DNA from: an uncultured Bacteroidota bacterium
Lineage (GTDB): Bacteria; Bacteroidota; Bacteroidia; Flavobacteriales; Flavobacteriaceae
Assembly (NCBI GenBank): GCA_903824755.1
Contig: CAIJXW010000094.1
Span: 1-64,000, forward strand
DNA: 64,000 bases
Reading direction: 5' to 3'
A program made the position numbers and the translations under genes. Under the pieces are notes generated by a model, which made no database searches, was not told the origin of the DNA, and saw only the letters and a list, made by a program, of their open reading frames with translations. Shown piece by piece: positions 1 to 12,300 of this stretch (position 1 is the first letter of the stretch; each line of letters starts with the position of its first letter).

Positions 1-203
1 AAAGCATAAAAAAAGAAACCTTACTATTTTAATATAAAATTTGTAAAGAAAAGTTTTATAATTGTTGAATCGATAATATTACTGTCTGTTTTTAGAAAAA
101 ATCATAAAAAATTGAAAAATTGAAATATTATCAATCAAAAATTTATTGAAATGCTATCAGAGTCGTAATTTTATGGTTTAAAATTTTAATAAAAAACCAA
201 TAC

Positions 204-1565
204 ATGAAGATAGGAATTGATGCTATTGCTTTTGATGTAGCGAAGTTGTTTTTGCCCATAAAAACTTTGGCGGAAGCCAGAAATATAGAACCCGAAAAAC
301 TAGAGAAAGGGCTCGGATTATTGAAAATGACGTTGCCAGATGTTCATCAAGATACTGTTGTTTTTGGGGCAAATGCGCTAACAAAATTGATTCATGACAA
401 CACTATTAATCTTTCAGAAATTGCTCGGATATATGTAGGAACCGAGAGTGCTATTGACAGTTCAAAACCAATAGCTTCGTTTTTAGCAAATTTGATGGAA
501 CAGAAATTCGGAGAAAATTTATTGTCCGAATGTGATGTTGTCGATTTTACTTTTGCCTGTATTGGCGGGGTAGATGCTATGCAGAATTGTATCGATTTTG
601 TGCGATTAAACCCAACAAAAAAAGCAATTGTTGTCACTACGGATATTGCAAAATATGACCTGAATTCTTCTGGAGAATATACGCAAGGTGCTGGAGCGTT
701 AGCAATATTGATTGCTTCAAATCCACGAATTATAGCTTTTGAAAATCAATGGGCTACGAGTACAAAAGGGGTTTTTGATTTTTTCAAACCCTACCGAACA
801 CTTTCAAAAGAAGCCATAACTGGGAATTCAAATAATGAAAATTGGTTTGATAATTTAGAAGCTGAAATTGAAATTCACAAAGACCAACCCGTTTTTGAAG
901 GACAATATTCCAACCAATGCTATATGGACAGAACTCGCAATGCTTATTTTTCTTTTAAAAAAATAAAAAACACATCTGAAACCATCTATAATTCTTGGGA
1001 AAGCATCGTCATGCACTTGCCTTATGCTTTTCAGGGGAGACGAATGTTGTCCGAAATTTATGCATTAGACGCTAAAAACGCGATGGTTTCCGAGAATGAC
1101 AATACCACAGATTATCAAAATAAGTTAAAAGAAATTAGCAAAACAGACGACTATAAATCTTTTGTAACTCAAAAGTTGCAACCAGCAGAATTGGCTTCGT
1201 CAATAATTGGAAATTTATATACGGGTTCGATATTTATGGGTTTGCTTTCTACTTTAGGTCATTTTTATGACACAAAAAAAGAAGTTTCTGGAAAGAAATT
1301 TGGCTTTCTTGCTTATGGAAGTGGCTCAAAATCAAAGGTATTTGAAGGTACAATTCAGGACGAATGGAAATTGGCAATAGCCAAAGTAAATTTATTTGAA
1401 ACCCTTGAAAATAGTAATGAAATTGGTTTTGATGTCTATGAAAAACTACATAAAAAAGCGTTGAAAGTTTCTGTTTTAAAACCAAAAAAAGAATGGATAT
1501 TAGAAAGAATAGAAAATCAAAATCCAAATTTAATTGGTGCTCGATATTACAAATGGATTGATTAG
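204..1565 (+). CDS. mvaS: hydroxymethylglutaryl-CoA synthase
   Basis: 453-aa ORF; thiolase-fold HMGCS pattern (MKIGIDAIAF.., DFTFACIGGVDA with active Cys, GSGSKSKVFEG). Confidence 0.9.
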   Translation: MKIGIDAIAFDVAKLFLPIKTLAEARNIEPEKLEKGLGLLKMTLPDVHQDTVVFGANALTKLIHDNTINLSEIARIYVGTESAIDSSKPIASFLANLMEQKFGENLLSECDVVDFTFACIGGVDAMQNCIDFVRLNPTKKAIVVTTDIAKYDLNSSGEYTQGAGALAILIASNPRIIAFENQWATSTKGVFDFFKPYRTLSKEAITGNSNNENWFDNLEAEIEIHKDQPVFEGQYSNQCYMDRTRNAYFSFKKIKNTSETIYNSWESIVMHLPYAFQGRRMLSEIYALDAKNAMVSENDNTTDYQNKLKEISKTDDYKSFVTQKLQPAELASSIIGNLYTGSIFMGLLSTLGHFYDTKKEVSGKKFGFLAYGSGSKSKVFEGTIQDEWKLAIAKVNLFETLENSNEIGFDVYEKLHKKALKVSVLKPKKEWILERIENQNPNLIGARYYKWID

Positions 1566-1580
1566 ATTTGTATTCTAATT

Positions 1581-2882
1581 TTGAAGATTATGAAATACCA
1601 TCAAATTGACCGTAATTTATTTATAAAAAACCGCACAAAATTCATGGCTCAAATGAAGCCAAAGAGTGTTGCTGTTTTTAATTCTAATGATATATATCCA
1701 GTTTCTGCCGATAGCACATTGCCGTTTGCACAGCATCGCGACATTTTTTACTTGTCTGGCGTGGATCAAGAAGAGAGTATATTATTGCTTTTTCCTGACG
1801 CTCCTTATGAGCACCAACGGGAGATTTTGTTCTTAAAAGAAACCAATGAACACATTGCTATTTGGGAAGGCGAAAAACTTTCTAAAGACAGAGCGTTTGA
1901 AGTTTCAGGAATAAAAACCGTTTATTGGCTGCAAGATTTCGAGAAGATTTTATTCGAAATGATGACGCATTCTGAAACAATTTATATCAATACAAACGAG
2001 CATTATCGTGCCACGGTTGAAACCGAAACTCGGGAAGCCCGTTTTGTAAAATGGTGGAAAGAGAAATATCCTGCCCACGGAGTTGCAAAAAGCAATCCGA
2101 TATTGCAACGCATTCGTTCTGTAAAAGAAAGTGAAGAATTGGATTTAATCCAAAACGCGTGTACTATCACAGAAAAAGGCTTCCGAAGAGTTTTGTCGTT
2201 TGTAAAACCGAACGTAACAGAATATGAAATTGAAGCCGAATTTATCCACGAATTTATTCGAAATCGCTCGAAAGGTTTTGCCTATACTCCAATAATTGCC
2301 TCTGGAAATAATGCCAATGTGTTGCATTATATCGAAAATAACCAGCCTTGTAAAGCAGGAGATTTGATTTTGCTTGACGTTGCGGCCGAATATGCCAATT
2401 ATTCTAGTGATATGACGCGTATGATTCCTGTTTCAGGGCGTTTTTCAGACCGACAAAAGGCAGTTTATAATGCAGTTTTGAGAGTGAAAAATGAAGCTAC
2501 AAAAATGCTAACTCCAGGAACACTTTGGAAACAGTATCATGTAGAAGTTGGAAAAATAATGACTTCCGAATTGCTTGGTTTGGGATTGATTGACAAAGCC
2601 GATGTGCAAAATGAAAACCCAGAATGGCCAGCCTATAAAAAATATTTCATGCACGGAACTTCCCATCATTTAGGTCTGGATACGCACGATTATGGGATTT
2701 TGACTGAGCCTATGAAAGCCAATATGGTTTTTACCGTTGAGCCAGGAATCTATATCCCAGCGGAAGGTTTCGGAATTCGATTGGAAGATAATTTGGTCAT
2801 TCAAGAAAAAGGGGAGCCTTTAAATTTAATGAAAAATATTCCTATTGAAATTGAAGAAATTGAAACAATTATGAATTCATAA
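1581..2882 (+). CDS. pepP: Xaa-Pro aminopeptidase (M24 family)
   Basis: AMP_N-like N-terminus; M24 metal-binding motifs LLDVAAEYANYSSDMTR, HGTSHHLGLDTHD, VEPGIYIP. Confidence 0.92.
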   Translation: MKIMKYHQIDRNLFIKNRTKFMAQMKPKSVAVFNSNDIYPVSADSTLPFAQHRDIFYLSGVDQEESILLLFPDAPYEHQREILFLKETNEHIAIWEGEKLSKDRAFEVSGIKTVYWLQDFEKILFEMMTHSETIYINTNEHYRATVETETREARFVKWWKEKYPAHGVAKSNPILQRIRSVKESEELDLIQNACTITEKGFRRVLSFVKPNVTEYEIEAEFIHEFIRNRSKGFAYTPIIASGNNANVLHYIENNQPCKAGDLILLDVAAEYANYSSDMTRMIPVSGRFSDRQKAVYNAVLRVKNEATKMLTPGTLWKQYHVEVGKIMTSELLGLGLIDKADVQNENPEWPAYKKYFMHGTSHHLGLDTHDYGILTEPMKANMVFTVEPGIYIPAEGFGIRLEDNLVIQEKGEPLNLMKNIPIEIEEIETIMNS

Positions 2883-2916
2883 TTTGGATAAAAGAATATA
2901 GACAAATAGATAATAG

Positions 2917-2946
2917 ACGGTTTGCAGAAATGTAAACCGTTTTTGA
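2917..2946 (+). terminator. Rho-independent terminator after pepP
   Basis: ACGGTTT-n-AAACCGT stem followed by a T run. Confidence 0.6.
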
Positions 2947-2980
2947 TTATAAAATAATTATTAGGTAAAAAATTTAACCT

Positions 2981-2988
2981 TATTTTTG
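2981..2988 (+). promoter_or_regulatory. Bacteroidetes-type -7 box (TATTTTTG) for alpha/beta hydrolase gene
   Basis: TAnnTTTG consensus 17 bp before ATG at 3005. Confidence 0.4.
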
Positions 2989-3004
2989 CTCGAAGTTTAT
3001 AAAA

Positions 3005-3787
3005 ATGAAATCGATTCTCTACAAAAATACTACAATTTCCTTCACGGATTCTGGCAAAGGAACCGCCGTGGTTTTGCTACATGGCTTTTTGGAAAACAAA
3101 ACGATGTGGAACGATTTGGCTCAAATTTTATCATCAAAAAACCGAATAATTACGATTGATTTATTAGGTCATGGCGAAACTGAGTGTCTTGGCTATGTTC
3201 ATTCGATGGAAGAAAATGCCGAAATAGTAAAAACTGTATTATCAAAATTACGGATTCGGAACGCAATTTTGATTGGGCATTCGATGGGTGGATATGTGGC
3301 TTTGGCTTTCGCCGAATTATATTCAGAAAACGTCAAAGGAATCGTGCTAATGAACTCAACCGCAAAGGAAGACAGTTCGGAGCGGAAACAAAATCGGGAT
3401 CGAGCTATAACTGCAGTGAAGCAAAATTATGTGAATTTTATTCGGATTTCGATTGCTAATTTGTTCAGTGAAAACAATCGTGAACGCCTCAAAAAAGAAA
3501 TAGAAACCGTAAAATTAGAAGCCTTGAAAACGCCTTTGCAAGGAATTATTGCCTCATTAGAAGGAATGAAAATTAGAAAGGATAGACAATTTATGTTGCG
3601 AGAAATCACTTGTCCAGCACTTATTATTTTGGGAGAAAAAGATCCTGTTTTGGCCTATGAAGAAACCAAATTGCAAATAAAAAATACAAAAGTAAAACTA
3701 ATAACTTTTGCCGATGGACACATGAGTCCTATTGAAAATCGGGAAGAACTTGCCTTAGTATTATTAGATTTTTTAAAAAATATATAA
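3005..3787 (+). CDS. alpha/beta hydrolase
   Basis: GHSMGG nucleophile elbow, VVLLHGF oxyanion motif, C-terminal DGHMSPIE. Confidence 0.88.
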   Translation: MKSILYKNTTISFTDSGKGTAVVLLHGFLENKTMWNDLAQILSSKNRIITIDLLGHGETECLGYVHSMEENAEIVKTVLSKLRIRNAILIGHSMGGYVALAFAELYSENVKGIVLMNSTAKEDSSERKQNRDRAITAVKQNYVNFIRISIANLFSENNRERLKKEIETVKLEALKTPLQGIIASLEGMKIRKDRQFMLREITCPALIILGEKDPVLAYEETKLQIKNTKVKLITFADGHMSPIENREELALVLLDFLKNI

Positions 3788-3789
3788 TT

Positions 3790-6552
3790 TTATACCTTCT
3801 CTATAAATGGGGTTTCAATATCTAGAATTTCATTAATCAAAATCGCCAATTGATCTGTATAATTATCCAAAACCTCTTTATCAATATTTGAATTTGAAGC
3901 TTTTCCTTCTTTAATAATAAAAGGAAGAAATCCAGATTTTAAATTTTTAAAGGATATAATTCCTGCTTCCATTGGTTTTCCTTGTGCTTGACTTTCAAAC
4001 ATAAAAGCGTAGGCTAGAACTTGGATAATTTTTTCGTTAGAAATTTCTTCTGTCAGTTTATCCCATGATTTTAGGGTGACATCTGATTTTTCTACCTTTC
4101 CTGTTTTGTAATCAATTATTCGGATAATTCCATTTCTTTCTTCGATTCTATCAACAGAACCTCCTATTTTCACTGGAAACGGTAAATCTTGATGGTTTAA
4201 AATGCGTTCAAATTTCTTCTCCAAGGCAATAATTTTGATAGCATCTCCATTATTAATTGCTTCGAGTTCCATTATAAGAAAATTCTGAATATTTCGTTTG
4301 GCAACTTCAAAGGCGAGTAAATTTTTTCCTTTTTTTATTTCACCTTCTTTATAAACAACTTTAAACTGTTTTAGAACCTCATCATCAATTTTATCAAAAC
4401 TATTTTGAATATCAGAAACCGATAGAAATTTGTCAATAAACGGTTCGTATATTGCCTTCAACGCCTCGTGAACTATAGTTCCAAGAGTGTTCACTGCAAT
4501 ATTTTCTTCTACCTCATCTACATCTTTTATTCCGATGATTTTTTGGAAGTAGAAACGTATTGGATTTCGAGTATAACTCGTTAATGCTGAAGGTGAAAAT
4601 CCTTGTTCGGCAATTTCAGCCAAACGTTTTTTGATGGTTTCTGTTTTTTGGATAACCATAGGTTGATAGGCATTGTCGGGAATAATTGCATTATAAATTT
4701 CGTGAGAAAATGTATGTTTATCTTGCCTTTCTACTTCAAGTTGGGTAATGAATCTACTTTTTTCACCTGCATCTAATCCGTCAGAATCCGTATTATATAA
4801 TAAATAAATATTTTTTGCCCGCTGCAGCAAATGATAAAAATGGTAAGTATATATGGCATCTTTCTCTTTGAAAGTTGGCAGTCCTTTTTCGCGTTTTACA
4901 TCATAAGGAATAAACGAGTTGTTTGATTTTCCTGCGGGAAATTTTCCTTCATTCAAGGAGGTAATAATTACAGTTTCAAAATCCAAAACACGACTTTCAA
5001 GGACACCCATTATTTGCAAACCATTCAAGGGTTCTCCTTCAAAAGAAACTTCGGCAAGGTCAACTACTTGTTTATAAATGGCATAAAGCGTCTCGATTTT
5101 ATTGATTTGAGTGTGTTTTGAGTAGTAATTTATGAGTTTGTTAATGACCTTATATAGAGAAAAAACAAACGCCTTGGCAATTTTGTCTTCCTGATTATCG
5201 TTGCTTAAATTTGTTTTTATTATTTGCAAAACCATTGCAACCGATTCCAATACCTTTGTAGGCTCATTGTCCCATTTATCAAAAAGTAATTGAAATAAAG
5301 TTGATGGCGTTGCATTTAATTGAAGGATTTTTTTGTGAGGTAGAAACGTATAATTATTTTTATTAATAATCGAAACTAAATCGGTGGCATTCACAAAAGA
5401 CTCAATCAGCGGGTGAGTCAGTACATCTAAAACATCTTTATAATAAAAAACGTAGTTGGTGCTATTTCTAGAAAGTGCATTTGTATGCATTTTGAAAAGC
5501 TTAGAAATCAAAATCTGGGCGGGATTGTTTTTGCTAGAGTATCCCATTGTAATATTCAAGGCATCGATAGTGTCTGGCAATGAATATAATAGTGGCACGA
5601 GCATGTTTTCGTCTCCAAGCACAAGGGCAACTTTGTCTAACGATTTGCCTGGATTATTTTTGATGCTGTTTTCGATAATTCCTCCTACAATTTTAGCTTG
5701 TCCAATAGTTTTTGGTGTGCCAATAATTTGAATGCTTTTTTCTTGAGAAAATTCATCTACAATCCACTCAAAAGGGTTTGTTTTATAGGTAGTCCAGCTT
5801 TCTTTGAATCTTCGTATAAACAACCCTGCATCATGAAATTGATCGTTCAAAAATGTGCGATCAATGTCCCAATATATTTTTGCTTGGTTTGATGAAATCA
5901 AATGATTTATTATTTTTTCTTCGGCTAGATTTAGGGCGTTAAACCCTGCAAAAACAAATTGTTCTTTTTTTAAAGAATTTGAAAAATGGACTAAATTATT
6001 TACTGCTTCTCGATAAATCATTCCTTGATATCCAATTCCTTTATTGAGCAAATTGGCATAGAGTGAGTGGTAATATTCAGGGAGTAATTTCCAAAAATCA
6101 ATATAATTTTCAAGGATTTTTGTTTTATTTTCAACTTCAACTCCCCATTTTTTAATGTCTTCTATGTCTTTTAGGTACGAAAGAATATTGTCTGGAACTA
6201 ATAGATATCTATCTATTTCGTTAAAATCTTGTAATAATGTTTTAGCCCAATTAGCAAAAAGCTCAAACGATTGTTGGTGTTTTTTTTCGGTAATAGACAA
6301 ATATACTTCGTAGAATTCAAAAAGCAATTCGATAGAATCAATACTTCTTATCCCTGAAATTTCTTGAATAAAATCTTCAACACTTATTATTTTTGGAGAG
6401 AAAATATTGTTTTCGATTTGTTTTTTTAAGGCATCGACTAAAAATATTTTGGCTCTTTTGTTTGGTAAAACAATAGTTACATCGGCTAGATTATCAGAAT
6501 AATTATCGATAATTGTTTTAGCAATTTTGTCTAAAAAAGGAGTGTTTGTCAT
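3790..6552 (-). CDS. PD-(D/E)XK nuclease family protein (AddB-like)
   Basis: 920 aa; C-terminal nuclease motifs GGSVDRIEERNGIIRIIDYKTGK; central TSLNEGKFP. Confidence 0.85.
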   Translation of the reverse strand: MTNTPFLDKIAKTIIDNYSDNLADVTIVLPNKRAKIFLVDALKKQIENNIFSPKIISVEDFIQEISGIRSIDSIELLFEFYEVYLSITEKKHQQSFELFANWAKTLLQDFNEIDRYLLVPDNILSYLKDIEDIKKWGVEVENKTKILENYIDFWKLLPEYYHSLYANLLNKGIGYQGMIYREAVNNLVHFSNSLKKEQFVFAGFNALNLAEEKIINHLISSNQAKIYWDIDRTFLNDQFHDAGLFIRRFKESWTTYKTNPFEWIVDEFSQEKSIQIIGTPKTIGQAKIVGGIIENSIKNNPGKSLDKVALVLGDENMLVPLLYSLPDTIDALNITMGYSSKNNPAQILISKLFKMHTNALSRNSTNYVFYYKDVLDVLTHPLIESFVNATDLVSIINKNNYTFLPHKKILQLNATPSTLFQLLFDKWDNEPTKVLESVAMVLQIIKTNLSNDNQEDKIAKAFVFSLYKVINKLINYYSKHTQINKIETLYAIYKQVVDLAEVSFEGEPLNGLQIMGVLESRVLDFETVIITSLNEGKFPAGKSNNSFIPYDVKREKGLPTFKEKDAIYTYHFYHLLQRAKNIYLLYNTDSDGLDAGEKSRFITQLEVERQDKHTFSHEIYNAIIPDNAYQPMVIQKTETIKKRLAEIAEQGFSPSALTSYTRNPIRFYFQKIIGIKDVDEVEENIAVNTLGTIVHEALKAIYEPFIDKFLSVSDIQNSFDKIDDEVLKQFKVVYKEGEIKKGKNLLAFEVAKRNIQNFLIMELEAINNGDAIKIIALEKKFERILNHQDLPFPVKIGGSVDRIEERNGIIRIIDYKTGKVEKSDVTLKSWDKLTEEISNEKIIQVLAYAFMFESQAQGKPMEAGIISFKNLKSGFLPFIIKEGKASNSNIDKEVLDNYTDQLAILINEILDIETPFIEKV

Positions 6553-6564
6553 ATTATAAAAATA

Positions 6565-6595
6565 AAAAAAAGCCTCGATAAATCGAGGCTTTTTT
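6565..6595 (-). terminator. Bidirectional terminator between ompA-like and addB-like genes
   Basis: AAGCCTCGAT-aa-ATCGAGGCTT stem flanked by A/T runs. Confidence 0.75.
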
Positions 6596-6615
6596 AGAAA
6601 ATATTTTTAGAGAAA

Positions 6616-8016
6616 TTATTTCATTAATTTCACTTCAACTCTTCTGTTGTTTGCTCTTCCTGATTCTTTATCATTTGAGTCAATTGGTTTAGATTTTCCA
6701 AAACCTGATGCAGATAATCTATCCGCTGCAATTCCATTTTCTACTAAGAAATTTTTTACTGCATTAGCTCTATCTTCAGATAATTTTTGGTTTAGCATAT
6801 CTGTTCCAGTACTATCAGTATGTCCTTCAATGCTAAATTTAGCTGTTGGATATTCTTTCAAAATACTTGCAATTGATTTTAAAACAGGTAATGTTTGTTG
6901 TTTGAAAGTAGATTTTCCTGAATTAAACAATATTGTTTTAGCATAATCGCCTAATTGTTTCATAGCATTGTCTGAAACTTCTGGACAACCATTGTTTCCA
7001 ACTGTTCCTTTAACTTCTGGACATTTGTCGTCTTTATCAAGAACGGTATCCCCATCAGTATCTGGCCATGGACAACCACCATTTTCTCTTGATCCTTTTA
7101 CTTTAGGACATTTATCATCTTTGTCTGCAACTCCATCACCATCAGTATCAGGACAACCTTTCATTGCTTTTGTTCCTGCTGCTTCTGGACATGCATCTTC
7201 TTTATCAGTAATTCCGTCTCCGTCTGTGTCAGGACATCCGTTTAATTCTGCCAATCCAAATACATCTGGACAAGCATCTGCTGAATCAACAATTCCGTCT
7301 GCGTCAGTATCAGGACAACCGTTAAATTGAGGTAAACCTGGAGTCTCAGGACAAGTATCTTCTCTGTCATATATTCCATCTCCATCAGTATCAACTCCAC
7401 CAAATTTAAAAATAAGTCCTAAAAAGTGTTGAGAGTGTGATGCAACATCAACATTAGGCGTTCTTGTCTCGTCAAATGAATGTTTGTAAGCAGTTTGGTA
7501 AGTTAAACCTACTTGTTTTCCCATCCAATACGTCAACCCTAAACCTCCGTTTAAAGTTCCTGCACTAGCTGTACCCATAAAGGTATAACCCCCACCAATT
7601 GTAGCGTTTGGGTCAAGTCTTTTTAGTCCTAATATTTTTGCAAAGCTGTAAGAAATTGTAGCGTCTGCGCTGTAATAAGCTAAGTTCCCTGGATTTGTAA
7701 CTGGATATTTTCCACTAACATCTTTCGTGTTAACGAATCTTTTGATAGTGTTTATTGATCCTGTAACTCCAAATGAGAAATTATTTCCTACATATTTTGA
7801 TACATTAATATAAGAAACTGAAGAAAGTGTATTCCAATTGCTCTTAAGGTTAAAATATTCAGAAAACTGATTTTTCATACTAGAAGATGAGCTAACTTTT
7901 GTGTCAACTGCACTTGCCCCGAAAGATATTGCCCATGGGTGATTACTGTCCTGTGCTTGAAGGCCTAGTGCAACAAATAAACACACAATTGCAATTAATT
8001 TGTTAAAATGTTTCAT
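6616..8016 (-). CDS. OmpA family outer membrane protein with thrombospondin type 3 repeats
   Basis: Signal peptide, beta-barrel region, DTDGDG.D..D.CP repeats, C-terminal OmpA domain ([25 protein letters not shown]). Confidence 0.93.
   Translation of the reverse strand: MKHFNKLIAIVCLFVALGLQAQDSNHPWAISFGASAVDTKVSSSSSMKNQFSEYFNLKSNWNTLSSVSYINVSKYVGNNFSFGVTGSINTIKRFVNTKDVSGKYPVTNPGNLAYYSADATISYSFAKILGLKRLDPNATIGGGYTFMGTASAGTLNGGLGLTYWMGKQVGLTYQTAYKHSFDETRTPNVDVASHSQHFLGLIFKFGGVDTDGDGIYDREDTCPETPGLPQFNGCPDTDADGIVDSADACPDVFGLAELNGCPDTDGDGITDKEDACPEAAGTKAMKGCPDTDGDGVADKDDKCPKVKGSRENGGCPWPDTDGDTVLDKDDKCPEVKGTVGNNGCPEVSDNAMKQLGDYAKTILFNSGKSTFKQQTLPVLKSIASILKEYPTAKFSIEGHTDSTGTDMLNQKLSEDRANAVKNFLVENGIAADRLSASGFGKSKPIDSNDKESGRANNRRVEVKLMK
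6995..7395 (-). repeat. Tandem TSP3-type calcium-binding repeats inside the OmpA protein
   Basis: Five imperfect copies of DTDGDGxxDxxDxCPxxxGxxxxxGCP. Confidence 0.85.
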
Positions 8017-8122
8017 ACTAATTTATTTTATTTTCAATTATTAATCTTACAAAAGTAGTCTTAATTATGAAACTACAAAACGAAATGCCAAGAAATTATC
8101 AGTTTTCAGGGTTATTAATGTG

Positions 8123-9319
8123 CTAATTTATAATATTTAATGCTTTTCCTACTTCCGTAAAAGCCTGGATTGCCTTGTCTAGATGGGCTTTTGTGTGTGC
8201 TGCTGATAGCTGAACTCGGATTCTCGCTTTTTCCTTCGGAACTACTGGAAAAAAGAAGCCAATGACATAAATTCCTTTCTTAAGTAGCTCGTTTGCCATA
8301 AGTTGTGCCAATTTTGCGTCATATAACATCACTGGAACTATCGCAGAATCACCATCGATGATGTCAAAACCAGCTTTCTTGATTCCGTTTTTAAAATAGG
8401 CGGTATTTTCCTCTAATTGATCTCTCAATGACGTGTTTTTTTCTAAAATTTCAAATACCTTTATTGATGCTCCAACTATTGCTGGGGCAAGAGAGTTTGA
8501 AAACAAATAAGGCCGTGACCGCTGTCTTAATATTTCAATTATTTCTTTTTTGGCGGTAGTATAACCTCCCATTGCTCCTCCTAATGCTTTTCCGAGTGTT
8601 CCCGTTATTATATCAACACGACCCATAACACCTTTCGCCTCAAGGGTTCCTTTGCCTGTTGCTCCTATAAATCCTGCAGCATGACACTCATCAACCATAA
8701 CCATAGCATCATATTTATCGGCCAAATCACAAATTTTATCCAATGGGGCAACTAGTCCGTCCATCGAGAAAACGCCATCGGTGACAATTAATTTAAATCG
8801 CGTTCCTGCGGCGGTAGCTTTTATTAATTGTTGTTCTAAATCTTCCATATTAGAATTTTCATAACGATATCGAGCCGCTTTGCACAAACGAACACCATCA
8901 ATAATTGAAGCATGATTTAAACTATCTGAAATTATGCAATCTTGTTCTCCTAACAATGGCTCAAAAACACCCCCGTTTGCATCAAATGCAGCTGCATAAA
9001 GAATGGTGTCTTCTGTGCCATAAAAATCGGCTATTTTTTGTTCCAATTCTTTATGTATGTCTTGTGTGCCACAGATAAATCGAACAGATGACATACCGAA
9101 TCCATGTGAATCCAAAGCGTCTTTTGCGGCTTGAATTACTTCTGGGTGTGATGAAAGTCCGAGGTAATTATTAGAACAAAAATTTAAAACTTTTTCGCCA
9201 GTGGAGATTGTGATTTCTGCTCCTTGTGGTGACGTGATAATGCGTTCTTTCTTGAAAATGCCATTTTCTTCTATCGTTTTTAATTCGTTTTGAAGAAATT
9301 CTCTAATTTTTCCGTACAT
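8123..9319 (-). CDS. kbl: glycine C-acetyltransferase (2-amino-3-ketobutyrate CoA ligase)
   Basis: 398 aa alpha-oxoamine synthase; [34 protein letters not shown]. Confidence 0.93.
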   Translation of the reverse strand: MYGKIREFLQNELKTIEENGIFKKERIITSPQGAEITISTGEKVLNFCSNNYLGLSSHPEVIQAAKDALDSHGFGMSSVRFICGTQDIHKELEQKIADFYGTEDTILYAAAFDANGGVFEPLLGEQDCIISDSLNHASIIDGVRLCKAARYRYENSNMEDLEQQLIKATAAGTRFKLIVTDGVFSMDGLVAPLDKICDLADKYDAMVMVDECHAAGFIGATGKGTLEAKGVMGRVDIITGTLGKALGGAMGGYTTAKKEIIEILRQRSRPYLFSNSLAPAIVGASIKVFEILEKNTSLRDQLEENTAYFKNGIKKAGFDIIDGDSAIVPVMLYDAKLAQLMANELLKKGIYVIGFFFPVVPKEKARIRVQLSAAHTKAHLDKAIQAFTEVGKALNIIN

Positions 9320-9334
9320 GATTTTACTATTTAT

Positions 9335-12300
9335 TTATAAATTTACTATTTCTATATTTTCTCCTATATATACTAATGCTTTTTTTGTGACTTTAAAGCC
9401 CATTTTTTCGATAGCATTTTGATAGTTTTCTAGTTGCAATTGATGCTTGCTTTGATGTATCCCTGTTTTATAATCCAAAAGAAAAACTTCGTTGTTTGAA
9501 TTAAAAACCATTCGGTCTGGTTTGCTTGTATTGCCTACTTTCTGAATAATTGTTTGTTCGTTTAAGACTTTGTTTTCTGGTGAAAAATAATGTGTTAACT
9601 CATCATGATTTACAATTTCTTGTATCGTTTTATATACAATTTGGCTTTGTTTGATTGTTATTGTTCCGCTTTCTAACGCTTTTGTAAGTGCTAAATCAAT
9701 ATCGTTTTTTGTAGAAATAAAAGACAGAATTTCATGAATTGTATTTCCAAATTCGATTGCCTCTTGTTGATGTGTTCCCCACATCAAAGCTTCTCTTTGA
9801 GCAATTTTTATTCGGTTAGGATTGATGATTTCTCCCGATGCAGGAAGGGTTTTTATTGCATTTTCCGCTTCGACTTTCATTGATTTTTTTGCGGGATTTC
9901 CAAATTCATATTCTAGTTTATTGGCTTCAAAAACGCTCTCGTTTTCTAAATATTTTATAAAAAAAGCAGCCATATTATTAGGATAAATTCCTTTATCATT
10001 TTGTTCTACAACTTGCGAAATAATATATAATTGTTCTTCGGCACGTGTGAGAGCAACATACAAAACATTGATATTGTCCAATAATTCTTCTTGCTTTTTT
10101 TGTCCAAAAACCATTGCGGCATTGGCTCCAAATCCCTCTACCGATTTTGTGTTATCTATCAAAACTTTTGGCAATCCTAAATCTTCATTTTCAGCGTCTA
10201 ACCAAATTTTATCTTTTGGTTTTTTTGTATAATCTTCTTCGGCAAAAGGCATGATTACCACTGGAAATTCTAGTCCTTTTGCTTTGTGAATGGTCATTAT
10301 TCGGACAGCATTTTTTCCTTCGGGGGAAGGAATACTGAATTTTTCGAAATTTTTGTCCCAATGGTTTAAAAAATCTGAAATTCCAGATTGATTTCGCACG
10401 TCACGTTCTAAAACAAGGTCTAAAAAATAATGAACATAGGCATTGTTTGTTTTTAAATTTATAAATTTCGAAACAATAATTTCCACTGCTTCATAAAGCG
10501 ATTTCTTTCTTATGTTTTGAAAATTTAATGTGATTCCAAATTGTGACAACCATTTCTCGAAAGCCAATTCCTGTTTAATTTCCATGCCTGTTTTGATAAA
10601 TTCATGCACAGGTAATTGGTCTTGGTTGTTTTCTGAAAAATAATGTAGAAAAAGTGCTTTTGATTCAGCATCAGATGGATTTCGAAGGTATTTCAGCAAA
10701 TTGATGATGAATTTTACTTCTGTTGCGTTTTGAATTAAAAGTGTTTCGGAAGACAAAAGTGGAATTCCTTGTTCGGTCAAATAATTTGCCACTGCAATTC
10801 CTTGTTTTCGTTTTCGTGTCAAAACCACAATTTCTTGATATTCAAATCCTTGACTGATTACTTTTTGAATTGTTGCTAATGTTGCTATCAAGAAATGTTC
10901 GCTTTTTTCTATCGTTTCTTCATCGTCTTTTTTGGATTCTTGTTTTGGAACAAAAGAAATATTGACATATCCACCTGTTTTATTATTGCACTTTTGAAAG
11001 CTATGATTTTGATATAAATCTTTGTAATCTAAATGAATAAATTCGTTGGATAAAAATTTAAAAAAATCATTATTGAAACCTATTATTTCCGAATAACTTC
11101 TATAATTTGTTCCTAGTGTAAATAACTTTTTGTCGGGATTGACAAATGGATTTTTGCCCTTGCTCAAATCTATGAATTGCTCTGCTTTTCCGCCCCGCCA
11201 TCGATAAATGGATTGTTTTGGGTCGCCTACAATCATCAAAGTCCCTTTTTCGCCATCAATTTCGCCAGAGAGTGCATTATCGATTAGCGGAATTAGGTTT
11301 TGCCATTGCATCTCGGAGGTATCTTGAAATTCGTCTATAAAAAAATGTCGGTAGCGTTCGCCCAAACGTTCATATATGAATGGTGCGGGTTGATTTTGAA
11401 TTTCGTTGTGAATGATTGCGTTAAATTCGGAAATAGAAAGTGTATTTTGTTCTTTTTGAATTTTTGCAAATTCATTACTAATTGTGTTTAGTAATGATAG
11501 CGGTGTTATGTTTTTTAGAAATGCATTATAGAAATCATATTTTTCATAATTTTTATAAATTATATCTAGAATTTTTAGAAAATCGGGTATTGTGGCTTCA
11601 ATTATATCTCGGTCTGTTGCCGCTTTTAGGATTTTGAAGTCTTCAAATTCGTAATATTTTTTATTGGCATTATTAAATTTTTTGAGTTGGATACTTGCCA
11701 AATGATTAGGGAAGTGTCCTGCCGAGAATGATTTTTGATTGATATTTTTTTGATCAATAATCGAAAAAATGCTTTTGGCAAGGTTGCTGTTTTCGTTTTC
11801 TAATGAAGCACAGGCGGTTTTTAGTTTTGATTTTATAATGCCAAAATCCTCGATGGTTTTATCCTGAAAAAGTCCGATTTCTTCTCGGTTATTTTCGTTT
11901 AATACTAATTTTCCGGTTGAGAAAATTTCTTGCGAAATATCCCAGCTTTTGTCATCATCGGCTTTTTCGAGAGTAAAATCTATTAATAATTTTGTAAGGA
12001 CGGCATCTTCTCCTGCTTGAGCAATTAGTGCATCTACGGCTTCGTTGAGCAAGTTTTCGGAGTCTAATGTGACTTCAAATGTCATCGGCAAATTCAAATC
12101 GTGGGCAAAAGCACGAATGACTTTGTGGGTAAATTTATCGATTGTTGAAATATCAAATGCGGCATAATTATGAATTATATGTTTGATGATGCTTTGTGCT
12201 TTTGTTTTTATTTGCGGAACTGTAAGGGCGATTTCTTCGGACAAAACCTGCATTAGATCCTTTGCTTTTTGGTTTGGTTTTTCGGGTAATTCTTTTGCAA

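Noticed and set aside
6968-7330. 120-aa + strand ORF rich in SGQP/SLS repeats
   Set aside because: Antisense mirror of the TSP3 repeats in the OmpA gene; repetitive only because the coding strand is.
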